Shown here: positions 45,984 through 58,229 of the stretch, piece by piece
Numbering within the stretch: the first letter of the stretch is position 1
Layout: every line of letters begins with the position of its first letter
NCBI RefSeq assembly: GCF_030272615.1
Contig: NC_081407.1
Coordinates: 143,908,897 to 143,972,896, forward strand
Direction of reading: 5' to 3'
Origin: Cryptomeria japonica
Taxonomy: Eukaryota; Streptophyta; Pinopsida; Cupressales; Cupressaceae
Length of the DNA: 64,000 nucleotides
The notes under the pieces: model-generated
The model's input: the letters and a program-made list of their open reading frames with translations, nothing else
Told to the model about the DNA's origin: nothing
The model's database searches: none
Made by a program: the position numbers and the translations under genes

Positions 45984-47012
45984 GTTTGCTGGAATCAAGG
46001 AACACTGAGAGGGGGGGTGAATCAGTGTTATGCAATTTTTAACTTTGACAATTTGCTCATTAAACCACTTAATGCATATGAAGGAAATTAAAGTGCAGAA
46101 ACACAAAGCAAAGATCAACAACACCATAACACCAAGATTTTTATGTGGAAACCTAGTTAAGGGAAAAACCATTGTGGGATTCAAACCCACAAGATTAGTA
46201 TACTCTATTAAAAATATAAAAATATTACATAGGGGAATGCACATGCATTTAGGCACACTGCCTAGAGATCACTGCTCAATTTACAAGTAAGGGCTACAAC
46301 TCGGAAGGCTCACTGCCTTACCAATTTTTGTAAGAGATTACAATGAAGTTTGAACTATGAAGTAGCATCAACAAGTTTCTGGATGTAGTTTCGGTTAAGC
46401 ATAAAACATATTCTTATTTTGTTTTGCAATACTACTCTATTTTGATATTCTGAAACATACTAGGGCTCCAATCTTCACCTTGCACACATGAAACTGCACA
46501 CAATCGCTCATACACATATCTTGCACAATCATCAAATAAATATGTCTTATATATATGCATCACCAATTTAGGTCACCACCAAGTCGGCTCAAAACCCGCA
46601 TAACACACAACATGAAATGTGTACACAAGTCGACTTCAATGTAATCCAAAAACAATTAACCAGACCAAAACAAAATGTCCACATGCTCTCCATAGGTCGA
46701 CTCATCAACCTTGAACACACAAACAACTGCAAAAATTGATTCGCAAGATCCACAAATTAAATTACCACATGTTACCATAGATAACCATTGTTCTAGCCAA
46801 AACATGATTACTAGATCTTCTAACTTACACAAAAATTATCACCAGAGGCCACAAACCTAGAATAAGGTAAATTGCATATCCACAAAACATCTCCTAGATC
46901 CACAAAGCAAAATATTCAACCATAATAATCTGCCAACCAAAACACTGTACACTTTGCTGAATATACTGTTCTTACCAGACCTCACCAATACTTGATCAAT
47001 CTCCAATCAATC
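45984..47012 (-). repeat. Copia-type solo LTR in copia E, left part
   Basis: Holds GAGAGGGGGGGTGAATCAGTG (46003-46023), the complement of a copia U5 end, and the shared block GGAAACCTAGTTAAGGGAAA (46148-46167). Flanked by TGTAG at 45979-45983 and 49516-49520. Resumes at 49438; joined length about 1,107 bp. The outer terminus is imperfect (AGTTTGCTGG). Confidence 0.68.
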
Positions 47013-47392
47013 TGAAGAAGTTGAAAAAATACAACTTCAGAGATCCCAAGAACACCTGTTAGCAAAATACCTGTCATAAGAGAAGATTGGAGGCAAAACA
47101 CAATAATGGCTCTGAAGAAAAAAATTATCATTCAAAGAGGGAATCAATTTTATTGAACAAATACAAAACAATCCTTATAAAAGGAGATTAGCAACCCTAA
47201 AGGTGTGCAACCCTAAATATGATCAACCCTAAAGAAACCCTAAAGGGATAATGTGTATTTAATAATTAGAATACCTAAAATATTATTAAATGCCTACAAT
47301 ATCATTAAATGCCTAAGTTTAGCTTAAGCATAGAGTATAATAGACTAATAATTAAATAAATAATTATTAGCTAATACAAGATAACTCTAACA
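47013..47392 (-). repeat. 3' LTR of the 2.42-kb element
   Basis: Starts TGAAGAAGTTG, ends CTCTAACA on the plus strand, next to a CCCCCCTTAAG PPT. Confidence 0.88.
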
Positions 47393-49047
47393 CCCCCCCT
47401 TAAGATGAACTTAGGGAGTAGCTAACAAACTAAATGCATGAAAGCAAAATTCAACTACATGAAGAAGGCAAATAATTTGGGTCCCGATAACAAAGCATGA
47501 TGAGGTACCCAATCACAACCAAATCTCTATGAACAAGAGAAATAGAGAAAACCATATGGGAAAAAAACTCTACTCCAAAAAGAGATGAAATACAAGAGAA
47601 TCACTGAAACATGAAGAACCTGCAAACACTATCGAAGAATAATTGTCGATTTGAAGAATCTCCACTGAAAGAGAAGATTATCAGGTAGAGAAGACTGTAA
47701 TTTGTATGAGTGCCCTCAAATAACACTACTCGAATCAGATGACAAACAAAGGCAAACAACCGAACTCGAAGATACAGATGGCATAAAACACCAAAGCCTG
47801 AAGAGATGATCCAATGAACCAATGAATCATTAGAACAACAAGAGAACCCCCTCCCATAATGTTGACAAGGGAGAGGTGATAGCTACACTGAAAATGACGA
47901 CCAACAAGAACTGCATGACGAAGAACCAGGAACATTGAAGGTGCAGAGAAAGTACATAGTGCCGTGGAAGGAACACTCACTTAACACACATCCCATGGCA
48001 CTTTATAATGTAGTGCATGTACAATAAGGCACAAGATGTGCAAGATCCCAAGTATACAATGCATAGTGGCACTTTATCTCAGTGCGTTTGCATAAAGAAA
48101 ATGCTTACAAAAAAAATAGTCTACAATGATCAGAAGAGACATAAGGTCGGAAATACAAAAACAACAACCAAAGATGAGACATCCTACTCAACAAAAGAGA
48201 TCCCAGGACCTAAAACATCCAAGATATTCGCCAGAGTGCTGAAAAGCAAAAAATTGAATAAAATGTACCTGGAGCAGAATCTGGAAAGAAAACTCATATG
48301 ACTGAAAAGAACACAAAACAAGCTTTCCAATGACATAAAGTTTTCAAAAAATGAAGTTCGGATGCTCAAGTTATGTCTCCCGGAGTGCAAAAAGGAACTT
48401 CTGGTTTTGACAGCAAAAAAACATCATCAAAAAAGAAAAATCAGAAGATCAAACCTCCAAATCTGAAGAGAGCTCGAAAAGAGATTTTTGATGGTATAAA
48501 GTTTTTGAAAAAGCGCTTCCGTATGACCAAGTTACGGCCAAAAGAAATAAAAACCCCTCTTTTAAGGCATAAAGAGGGTAAAAATGAAAAAAATTATGAT
48601 GCATTTGTAGGTACAACCATACGGATTTTTGTGCATCGTAAAGCGTGCCAATAAAAAATCATGGCCCAAATTCCCTTGTCATCGAAATAGGTCAAATTAT
48701 ATATCAAAATGACTGGAAACGCCCTTCAAAAGCCAACGGTGAGGTCTTTTTTATTCCCAAACTCCTCTAAATTTTTTTAATGATTTTCTGATGAATTTCT
48801 CAAAATTCGTGCCAAAAAAGGCAAAACAAAAAAATGTCCAGAACCCAAATTTATCGAAATTTGACAAATTTTATATGGAAATGGGGGTTTTTGGGCGTTC
48901 TGAGGTCAACGGTGAGATCCGCTTGAGCCCAAAATGATTATAAACAAAAAAAAACTACCCTAGATCCAATGAAAAACTCTGAAAAAGCTAGAAACCCTCC
49001 TTTAAAAAATCTTCTGAAAAATTCAAGAACAAGTAGCAGCAGATGTA
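47393..49047 (-). other. Non-coding interior of the 2.42-kb element
   Basis: 1.65 kb. The left 200 bp parallel copia D's 3' region (ACTTAGGGAG.AGCTAA, GAAACGGAGA/GAACAAGAGA lines). The right 800 bp parallel the copia D leader. Open frames at 48017 and 48373 are Lys-rich and without a domain. Confidence 0.75.
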
Positions 49048-49060
49048 GGCTCTGATACCA
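49048..49060 (-). promoter_or_regulatory. Primer-binding site of the 2.42-kb element
   Basis: Element strand TGGTATCAGAGCC, a perfect initiator tRNA-Met match touching the LTR. Confidence 0.9.
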
Positions 49061-49432
49061 TGAAGAAGTTGAGAAAATATAACTTTAGAGATCCCAAGAA
49101 CACCTATTAGCAAAATACCTGTCACAAGAGAAGATTGGAGGCAAAACACAATAATGGCTCTGAAGAAAAAGATTATCATTCAGAGAGGGAATCAATTTTA
49201 TTGAACAAGTACAATACAATCCTTATAAAAGGATATTAGCAACCCTAAAGGTGTGCAATACTAAATATGAGCAACCCTAAATAAACCCTAAAGGGATAAT
49301 GTGTATTTAATAATTAGAATAATTATTAAATATCTATAATATTATTAAATGCCTAAGTTTATCTTAAGCGTAGAGTATAATAGACTAATAATTAAATAAA
49401 TAATTATTAGCTAATACAAGATAACTCTAACA
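49061..49432 (-). repeat. 5' LTR of the 2.42-kb element
   Basis: 372 bp, close to the 3' copy with small indels near 49315. Followed by CAATC. Confidence 0.88.
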
Positions 49433-49437
49433 CAATC

Positions 49438-49515
49438 TTTCAGAATGATGAAAACATGAAGTGTGGATGGCAAAACTGATATGAGTTGCCATCAATGAAA
49501 ATATCTCAACATACA
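49438..49515 (-). repeat. Copia-type solo LTR in copia E, right part
   Basis: Ends TTGCCATCAATGAAAATATC...CAACATACA, the complement of a TGTATGTTGAG start, then the duplication TGTAG. Confidence 0.68.
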
Positions 49516-49520
49516 TGTAG

Positions 49521-50500
49521 TGTCTCTTGCCAATAGAGTTGATCTTTACAAGATTCTCAAAGCTAATGTGCCCCATTCTTTTGTGCCACAATTAGCATTC
49601 ACTTGTTTTTCCTAGAAGGCAGTTTCTTTAATTAGCTTCCTTTAGGTTATATACATTGCCTTATGCCACCAATCTTCTAGATCTTGCCTTCCTAATTTCA
49701 CATCCTTTATCATGAAATGTGAGATTGTAACCTTTATTGCACATTTGACTTACACTAAGAAGATTGTCCTTGAGATCCTTAACATAGAAAACATCTTCTA
49801 TTTTGTTTTTTTCATAAATACTCATTGTGCTCGTTCCACAAATCATTGTAGATGTGTCATCCCCAAATTTAATTGATCCTCCATTCCACTTCACAAGATT
49901 GATGAACTTACGCCTATTACCTATCATGCAGTTGGAACAACCACTATCAATTACCTAAGAGTTTGTCTCTTGTTTGTTATGAAAGATAGTCCACACAATC
50001 ATAAAATTTTCAACATTATTATTAGTTTCTAGAGTGCAAGATGTCTTAGTAAGATTATAGTCTTTAAGAATAGTCCTATTCACACATTTTTTAGGGTTAG
50101 TAGCATTATTTCTAACATTTAGGGCCATGAAAAGAGTTTCTTCTCTATCATCATCAAGAGCACTGAGTTCCTCATCATTTGAAGTGTAACAATTCTCTTT
50201 GGAATAGAGACTCCTTTTGAACTTGCTTCTTTTAGAATTCTTGTTACTATTTTCCGATTCTCTAAAAGGAAATATACAAGCATAATGACCAATTTTACCA
50301 TAGTTAAAATATTTGAAAGGTAACTTACCTTTGTATTTACGGTTGCCCTTCTTTAGCTTTCTTACAAATTTTTCTTCTTCTTCATCGATACATTGCTTTG
50401 ATTAGATGCTTCATTTTTCTCTTTTTTGTTGGCCTTGAAAGCTACTTCCTTCTTTGGAGCTTCCTTATCAAACTCTCTCATTTCAAAGGTAGTAAGTGTT
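49521..50500 (-). pseudogene. Copia E gag C-terminus, protease and pre-integrase
   Basis: On the minus strand: a gag tail rich in Lys/Glu (50340-50480), a region with a zinc-knuckle relic near 50270-50330, an acidic stretch, a protease loop region near 49930, then an 88-aa ORF (49661-49927) with KWNGGSIKFGDDTSTMICG and VKDLKDNLLSVSQM, the typical protease end. Next comes a pre-integrase segment (49540-49620) reading FENLVKINS. Stops and frame changes throughout. It ends near 50500, where gag sequence stops abruptly, so the element is 5'-truncated as well. Confidence 0.75.
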
Positions 50501-53500
50501 ACCTATTTTTTAGCCCTTAAGATAAAAAAATAGCCTAAATAGCCTTAGTTCTAATATAAATTATTTAAAAGGCGTTAAAATTTTAGAGATAAAGAGAAAA
50601 TTAGTTCAAACACCTTTTTCATTATTTGTCAAGGGAATAAAATAAAACCATAAAGCAATTGTTTTATTTCAAACAAGAAAAAGATTTCAAAGCCTCCTTT
50701 CACATAAATAAGGTTGAGTCTAAGTCTGCTTGCATTTTGGAGGGAGGATTTAGGCTCTACCCTCAATATTACAAACTCAAGTTGAATAGGTGATTAGAGA
50801 AGAAGAGCCCGAGTTTGAAAGAAAAGATTGCATAAAACCCTATTTTCCCATAACTCCAACTCTCCCATGGTGGCCAAGGCTATTTTTAACCTGCAACAAA
50901 GAGCTTTGTTAGGTAGATCTCATAGATTTTTATTACTTCACTTATAGTTATTTGATGAAAGGGAATGAATTTTCAAAGCATTCTTCAATTTTCAAAGGGT
51001 TGAGTTGTTTTTAAGGGTTTGAATGTGAAAAAGAGGTTCTATCTTTAAAGAAAAGTATGAAGATGTCAACAAGTTGTAAAGAGCATGTTGAGGAAGCCAT
51101 GTAAGCACCATGTACACAACTATTACTTGATCAGGTCTATCATATCCCCTCAATCTCTACTTTGTTGTTCATGAAAACAAAAGTCCTTTGTGTATGCATG
51201 AAGCTTCTTAGTTTGAATAAGGGACTCTTGTTTTGTTTGTTTTAATAAAAGAGAGATTTAGAGTTTGAATATGAATTTTGGGAATTGAGATAAGAAGTAG
51301 AGATCCAACAACATTAATATTCCTACCATAATATTGATATGGGCTTATCAAAAGCCTAAAAGAAGCCTTCAAAAGGCCAAATACACAAGATCGTAGTCTA
51401 TCAAATACAGGGGTAGAGGGTTTCATTGAAGTCATCCACACAAAAGACATGACAAAGATCAAGCAAAATAGAGAAGACAGTCACAATGAGAAAAGAGATC
51501 AAAGACAGTAATTGATCAATCTTGATAGTGCCTTGAGATAGTCAAAAGCACAAAACAAAGTGATTCTAATCACTATCAAAGCAAAGCTTTAGGCAAATGA
51601 AGGAAAGTCTTAGACCTAAAATATTAAGATCATGATAGTACAGAGATAATGAGCAGTCTTAGAAGTAATAGAAGACCCACAATGAGCAACATTGAAGAGT
51701 TATCTTTGATATCACAACAAGGGCAAATAATGCATCTATACGAGCCTTAAGTAGATAACTAATAAAGGATATAAGTCTAGAGTTTTGGGTTTGGACAAAT
51801 AGAATGCAATAGTGATAGGGGACATATCTATAGCATAATATGAATATAAGATCAAAGCCAATAAGTAAGGACAAAGGAAATTGACAACATTGTTCATAAA
51901 CCTTGGAGAATATCTCTGTCATAGAAGTAGTCAGCAAGGTCAAAGATAATAAAAATAGGTTTTTTAGAGTTATAGCAGAGCTTGCACAGATTTATTTGGA
52001 ACAATAGCATTGAAGGAGGATAGTCTTTTTGGATCTCAATCTATGCATCAATCTATGGATTAGGAATAAGGTAATCACATTGGAGAACGGTTAAAAGAAG
52101 GTGATACAAAGAATAGTCCTTTGAAGGTACAAGAAAAATAACAATCCAAATACCTCTCATACCAATAAACACAATGAACTTACAAGTTCAAGAAGCAGAA
52201 AATATATCCATCTAAGACAGTGATACAAACAGAGTGCAGTCCAAAGGACAATAGAGTAGCATAGAAAGCTCAATTAAAAGTATTAATATGAGCTTATGAG
52301 TAGTTATAAGGCATGTATTGTAGACCTTTAAGCTCATATACATTGAAAAATTGTAAAGAGAGCTTTACAATCAATCAAATCAATCATAACATCATGCATC
52401 AAGTTCTTAAGACTAACAATCAATTAATCAATGCAAGGATCAATTTAAGAGGCAGGAGGTAAGGTTTCAAATGCAAACATTAGTTCAAGGCCTAAAAATA
52501 TTGGATTTCAAAGACTATGTAGTTGTTCAAGAGAAGTTAGAGAACCTACATAGGTATAGTATCAATTGGACAACTTTTAGAGCACTCAAACTTTAGTTTG
52601 GATCAGTTTCAAGTGCCTTCTTGCATGCCTTAAATTTTCATTTTTTTGTATGTGTGTATTGTTTGTTGTGGGAATACCCATGGTGGTGGGTAGCTCCACC
52701 TGCTGTGGCCAACAACCGTGGGCACCATGGTGGCGGGTAACTCCACCACCACCTTGGGGAGTACCACGGTGGCAACCACACCTTCCCAGTCTTGGGTCTG
52801 CTATAAACAACAGACTTAGAAAAAAAATATATACTTTTTTAATTTATTTAATTAAAAAAAAAATATTGATATGCTATGTTAAATCTTTCCCCTTTGGTAA
52901 TTTCTTATTATTATTAATGTGTTAGAAGGCTACTTGTATGTGGGTTAATTGGATTAAATTTACTTTGAATACTTTTGTAGGTATCTTATTTTTATAGGTT
53001 TAGTGTTTATTGTTATTACTTTTATTTTACTGTCTGGAATAAACATTTATGAAATGGAGTTTAAATTACTTTGGTTGCTCTGTCATATATTTATGTTTTG
53101 TTAATCGAAAACCTCATATATAGTTTGATAATAAGTATTATTAAAACTTAAAATTGATTTCTCATAGTTATTATCTAAATCTAATACATATGCCTTGATG
53201 TTAATATTTTTAACTTTGGAATTATTTTGATGTTTAATTAAATCAAATTCTTGACCTTTAATGTTTTAGTAACCTAAACCAACATGTGTCAGGGTTTTGT
53301 GTCCTTTATATTGTTTTGGCCCGTATGTCTTTGGGGCTCTAGAGGATGGTCTTTGAGCTATATTTTTATTGTCAGTAATATGATGCTCTTATTTTGGCGT
53401 GGGTTTTACTTATGGATGGCTATGGTGGCTTATCGGTTTCCTGGCATTATAACATTACTCTCCTTATGGGATTGAGCCATGTTGTGCTTCCTATTGGAAG

Positions 53501-54887
53501 CTATTGTATTTAATGTTTATGTGGTTGAGATGCGATGTTATTCAAGACTTGGTTGGATCTTATTATATAATTAGTTATTTGATGGAGTTTCATTTGTTGC
53601 CTGGAATTTGGATTTCGGTAGGTTTAGTGTCATAAGGGGGAGTGGCTCTCCATGGGGGCTGGGATCCAAAAGTGATCGCCAAGATAACCCACTGGGAGAG
53701 TTGTTTAATAAGTGATAACCTAATTAATGTATTAGGGGGTTGGGTAGTTAAACACATTAAACAAGATTAAGTATGCCCCGCTCATGGCTTGAGTGCTTGT
53801 TTAGGCTCAAGATGAGGTGGGAAGGCCTGGAGTGGCATGATCAACTACCTTGTCCTCTTGAAAGGTATTGAGACTTGAATGGGGGTCGGGGGTTGGGAGA
53901 GGCTGCTAGGATAACCCAGGATAGGGGTCGGGGCATATAGAGACCTACCAGGATAACCCATATCAAGCTATGTGATGACACTCTCCCCTTGTGAGCACTA
54001 GAGTCTTGTCTCTATGATTGTAGCCTTTGGAGTGTTCCTGATTGGAGTTGTATCTATATTTATTTTGATTGTGTCTTTACCTAGTGGAAGTATGTTTAGA
54101 TCATGTGTTGTATTTCCTTGTTTGTATGCTTGAAGGCCTTATGTTATCTCCTAGCATGGGGGGGTGGTCCTTCGGGTTCCACATGGCTGGGTGGTAGTTG
54201 CCTTCTTCCATTGGGGATTTTGAACCTGTCTTTTATGGATTGGCTTCGTTCAGTATCCTGTTGCTACTCTTGGATTTTGCCAGCTCAGTGATTTAGATGG
54301 ATATTTTATGCTTCTACCATGTTGTACCTATGCTTAAATCAACTATAAATATGTATGTACATGTCTGCATGACAAATGATGTAAATATGATGCAACTATG
54401 ATGCATTTATGATGTTATTTTTGATACAAGTAAAGCGAGACTTAGGTGATAGGTTTTTATATCAACAAATGGAAATAATGATCTTATGTAATTGAATATG
54501 TTCGTTTTCATCATTCATTTCTGCATGTTGTAATAGACTATTGATTATTCAATGATTGTAGCTCTAGAAAATATTTCTTATGCGGTGTAGTTTTATGTTT
54601 CAATATTATGCATGAAAGGATTTCTTTAGTTGTTATTATGGAATATACTTTTATATGTATCTAATGTAATCTTTGATTAGATTTAATTCCTTAAATGTTG
54701 TGTGGATTGAATAGTAACTACATCGAGAAACCTTACAAGAGGAGTTAGTAGTTATCTTCTGCATGTGCATTTTAGCTAAATTTTATCCTTTTATTGTTAT
54801 AGGATGTTAACTTAATGTTTTAAAAAATACTTTCTCTTTTTGGAAATGTTAGTTAAATCCTCTAGGGTTTCTTGGCAGGGTGTTACA
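50501..54887. other. Unclassified non-coding DNA
   Basis: 4.4 kb with no retroelement protein motif. Its right end, AGGGTTTC...GGTGTTACA (54865-54887), looks like a gypsy LTR terminus, but I found no matching TSD. Features inside: a GC-rich patch with CCACCATGG-type words (52660-52790), AT runs (52815-52870), and three GATAACCCA words (53688, 53910, 53953). It may include a large degraded LTR. Confidence 0.4.
52672..52800. repeat. GC-rich inverted-repeat patch
   Basis: Contains CCATGGTGGTGGGTAGCTCC and a near repeat CCATGGTGGCGGGTAACTCC about 45 bp later, with CCACCGTGG-type complements nearby. This gives several possible hairpins in otherwise AT-rich DNA. The 91-aa open frame across it is a composition effect. 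Confidence 0.45.
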
Positions 54888-55399
54888 ATCCACATATCTT
54901 AAATAAATTTTGATCTAGCATTTGAACCCCAACCAATCATCAAGAAAATACAAGATGATTGTACCAATGTCCCAACAATGTAGAAGGTGAGCCATAGAAA
55001 TGCTATCAAGAGAGCATACTGCAATAAGGAACTACATATCATTCCCCTTAGGAAAGAGCCAAAACTACCACTGCAACAACACTTGGCAAATTAAAACTTT
55101 GACGAACCACTGAGACAGAAACACAATTGTAGTTTGCCTTATTAATAGAGAATCTATCTTGAAAATGGTTTGGATAGCACTTTGAATCCGCCAACAGTCC
55201 CAAATGAACACCTTCTATAAGTGATTCACTATGAAAGACCCTGAAGATAATCTCATATTGAAACTCGAGGATTGGTGACACCAAATTGAATAAGGATGAA
55301 TCCATTGAATGAAATAAACAGGGGGAAACAACACAATAATTAGTGAAAATTGGATTTACTTAGCCTCAACAAAATTAGTGCCCTTTGCCATTTCCACTT

Positions 55400-55941
55400 C
55401 ATCGACTAACTGAGATTTTGACAAATAGTGGATCACATTTGAAACTTGTGGTAAACCAATAAAATATATTAATGAGAAAAGTTGCTCATCCTAGTTTGAT
55501 TCCACTGCAATATTTGCCAATAAATCTGCCAATTGATTAGCCTCTCTAAAACAATGACCAACTTTGAAATTTGTGAACTTTGGTAAAAGGTTCCAAATTT
55601 ATGAGAAAACATAATTTAATTGCCAATTGGAAGCCTTTTTTGTTATCAAAGCATTAATTATCAATTGTGAATCACCTTCTATATGAATGTTATCAATGTT
55701 AAAAGTGAGAGCAATCCTAATACCACTAAGAAAATCTTGCACTTCTGCTAAATTATTTGTACGTGGAGGTAACTTGATTACTTTTTCTACAATTTACTTA
55801 CCTGTATAATCCCCGATTACACAACCAACTCCTGAATCTCCTGGATTTCCTCTCAATGAACCATCAAAGTTCATTTTACAATAGTTAAAATCTGGAGGAT
55901 GCTATTTAATATTGTATCTCATTTATTTTTTTGGGGCATTC
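55400..55941 (-). pseudogene. LINE RNase H domain
   Basis: Minus-strand reading MNFDGSLRGNPGDSGVGCVI starts near 55880. It continues with NNLAEVQDFLSGIRIAL, IEGDSQLI and NQLADLLAN. The four acidic residues D-E-D-D of RNase H type 1 are all readable. Two or more stops interrupt it. It would degrade the RNA template during LINE reverse transcription. Confidence 0.85.
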
Positions 55942-57165
55942 TGTTGGCAATTTGAAGGAATTGATTATGTGTTGCATTGATGTTTCTCATTGATGGTAAC
56001 ATTGGAAACACCGACTACACTAGTTGCTTTGGCAGTTTATCGGTATCTGGTTGGTCCTGGTAGGATGATTGGTTTTTGGTTGGATTAGATCATGCTGATT
56101 CGGTATGCTCTAATATGTTTGGATTATGGAATTGGCTTATTCATGCTACTCAAATTCATGTTCAGTCAGTTGGTTTTGATCTGGTGATTGGATGCTATCC
56201 TGTATGCTCGCAAGCTTGGTTTGTTGTTCCGGCAAGGATTTCACTGGTAGAGCTTTATTAAAGATCTTTAATGTTATGCATAAGTGGTGTTGGTGCGGCT
56301 TCTAATGGATATTTAGGATGTTGATGGTGATCACATTCAAGACTTGGTTGATTGGGATCATTGCTTTAGCGTGTGTGGACCTAAATTGAGTCCTGGTATT
56401 ATCAAGGTTATGGACCGGTTTATGTAACGTGTTGGAAGATGTTCCTGATGTGTTACCGATGGGATTTAAGGATTGGTTTCTATTTTTTTCGGCCTAAGCT
56501 GATTTGGTTGATCATTTGATTATGGGTTTAAATTATGAATTTATCGTATTATCTTTTAAGCGGCCGACCTAATTGTTTAGGTCCTAGGTTGGTATAAATA
56601 TAATGTAAGATCTCATTGTAGATCATGGTATGGAATGTAAGGGTTGAAAAGGATGTATAGGAGTGAATAATGCATTAATAATTCATGTAGAGGACTTGGT
56701 CAATCATTGGTGATCGAGTTTGATTTATGGAAGAGGTTTTAGGCCTCTGGTATTGAGCTTAAATAGAACTGTACTCAGGCATGGGAGATGCTATACTTGT
56801 AGTTCAATCTTCATTCTAGATTATTGTCCGATATTTTATGTAGTCAGTGAGACTCCTTTTGTGATGAGCAACGTGCTCTAGGATGTTGGCCTTCCTGCAT
56901 GTGTAGGCCCCTTATTGTAATATTTATTCATCTAATTAGTGGATAGATATTGTGGGTCTCCAATCCCATCGCGGTTTTTCCTCTTTGAGGTTTTCCACTT
57001 ATAAATCTATGGTGTTATGGTGTTCATCTTTGTGATTACATTATTGCTTATTGTTATATACTTTTATGTTTACCGGTTGATAAGTTGTTGTATTAATAAG
57101 GTTAAATTTCTCCATTCTGGTAGAACATTGATTCACCCCCCCTCCAGTGTTCTTGGTTTCCAACA
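55942..57165 (+). repeat. Copia-type solo LTR in the LINE
   Basis: 1,224 bp, TGTTGGCAATTTG to GGTTTCCAACA, flanked by CATTC at 55937-55941 and 57166-57170. Includes GCGGTTTTTCC...GTTTTCCACTTATAAAT (56972-57006) and a TTCACCCCCCCTCC end. The LINE reading frame continues across the empty site. Confidence 0.88.
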
Positions 57166-57489
57166 CATTCAATAGAAGTCTACCCTTGAATGGTAGAGTT
57201 ATCTTAGGATATTTATTCACGATCTTTGAATATGAAGATGTATACAAGGAAGGCAAAGAATTGTGGCTGATGTAAAGGCACAAACATTCTTTGAAATAGA
57301 GTCTTCAATTTATTCTAACACTCTGTGAATGAACTGCTCTTGATTTCTAAAAATTCACTTGTTCCTTTCCCACCACAAGCTCCACAAAACTATAGGGGGG
57401 GACACTCTCCATAAGACTGCAAAAAGGGAAACCTGGTGAAGGAGGGGCCAAGCTTCTAACAAAGTAGATATTGAATTAGGCAAAGGAGT

Positions 57490-57934
57490 TGCCCAATTTA
57501 ATTTATCTTGCAACCATTTCCAACATGTATGTGAAAAGGAACAATGGAGAAGTAGATGATTTGTTGTTTTAGCATACTATTTACACAAAACACAATTGAA
57601 ACCTTGAGATATACCCAATTGAGTTAACCTTGAACTAGTTAATTTTATTATTAAGAGCCAACCATGCAAATGCCCCAGCCTTTGGAAGAATAACGTCATT
57701 CCAACAAAAATAGAAGGCTCTAGATTTGTAATGTAGTCCATTAAATCTTAGTGATCGATATTCTTGTTTGACATTATATTGTCCTGATTTTCTAGGAGAC
57801 CATATTAAGAAATCGAAGTCTACTAACAGAATCAACCTTCTTTGGCTTAGTATTTTCCTTAGAAAACTTTGTTGATCCCGAGGAATTGGCAGATGTGAAA
57901 AATATTTCCAACAATAAGAATTAATTCTCCCCAC
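57490..57934 (-). pseudogene. LINE zinc-binding domain (zf-RVT)
   Basis: 99-aa ORF 57635-57934 with WSPRKSGQYNVKQEYRSLRF and KAGAFAWLALNNKIN, then in the next frame a CVLCK, HLLLHCSFS and CWKWL pattern (57500-57600). This CX2C...HX4C order is the zf-RVT consensus. Confidence 0.85.
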
Positions 57935-58229
57935 ATGTGAGATAGTAAAGTAATCTTGAACCTTATGCCCCCAAGCTTGTTGAAAGACAATTTTTGCTTG
58001 AAGAAGATGATAATGCTAGGAAAGAGGAGGTTTTCCATCCGATGAATCCTCCCAAAACAAAGCCTTATCTCTAGATTTATCACCCATGATAAATATGGGA
58101 GTATAACCTCTCTATTGATAACAATAAAATTCCACATGCTAGAGCCTTTTGGAGGATTAGAAAGAGTAAATATTCTCTCTGGTTGGTTACTATCCATGTA
58201 TTTATCTTAGGTTATCTATGGCCATTTTG

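Larger units (their letters stand above)
47013..49432 (-). mobile_element. 2.42-kb non-autonomous LTR element, relative of copia D
   Basis: LTRs 47013-47392 (380 bp) and 49061-49432 (372 bp), TG...CA ends (TGTTAGAG...CTTCTTCA on the element strand), duplication CAATC at 47008-47012 and 49433-49437. It has a perfect PBS (49048-49060) and the same PPT as copia D. The flanking non-coding parts align with copia D's leader and 3' region, but the whole coding part is missing. It would depend on a copia D-type helper. Confidence 0.88.

Noticed and set aside
52650-52925. 91-aa ORF with Trp/Cys-rich start
   Set aside because: Caused by the CCACCATGG-type repeats; no domain and no neighbour in support.
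50501-54887. Solo LTR ending at 54887
   Set aside because: The right end looks right, but no copy of ATCCA followed by TG was found on the left, so no boundary can be supported.
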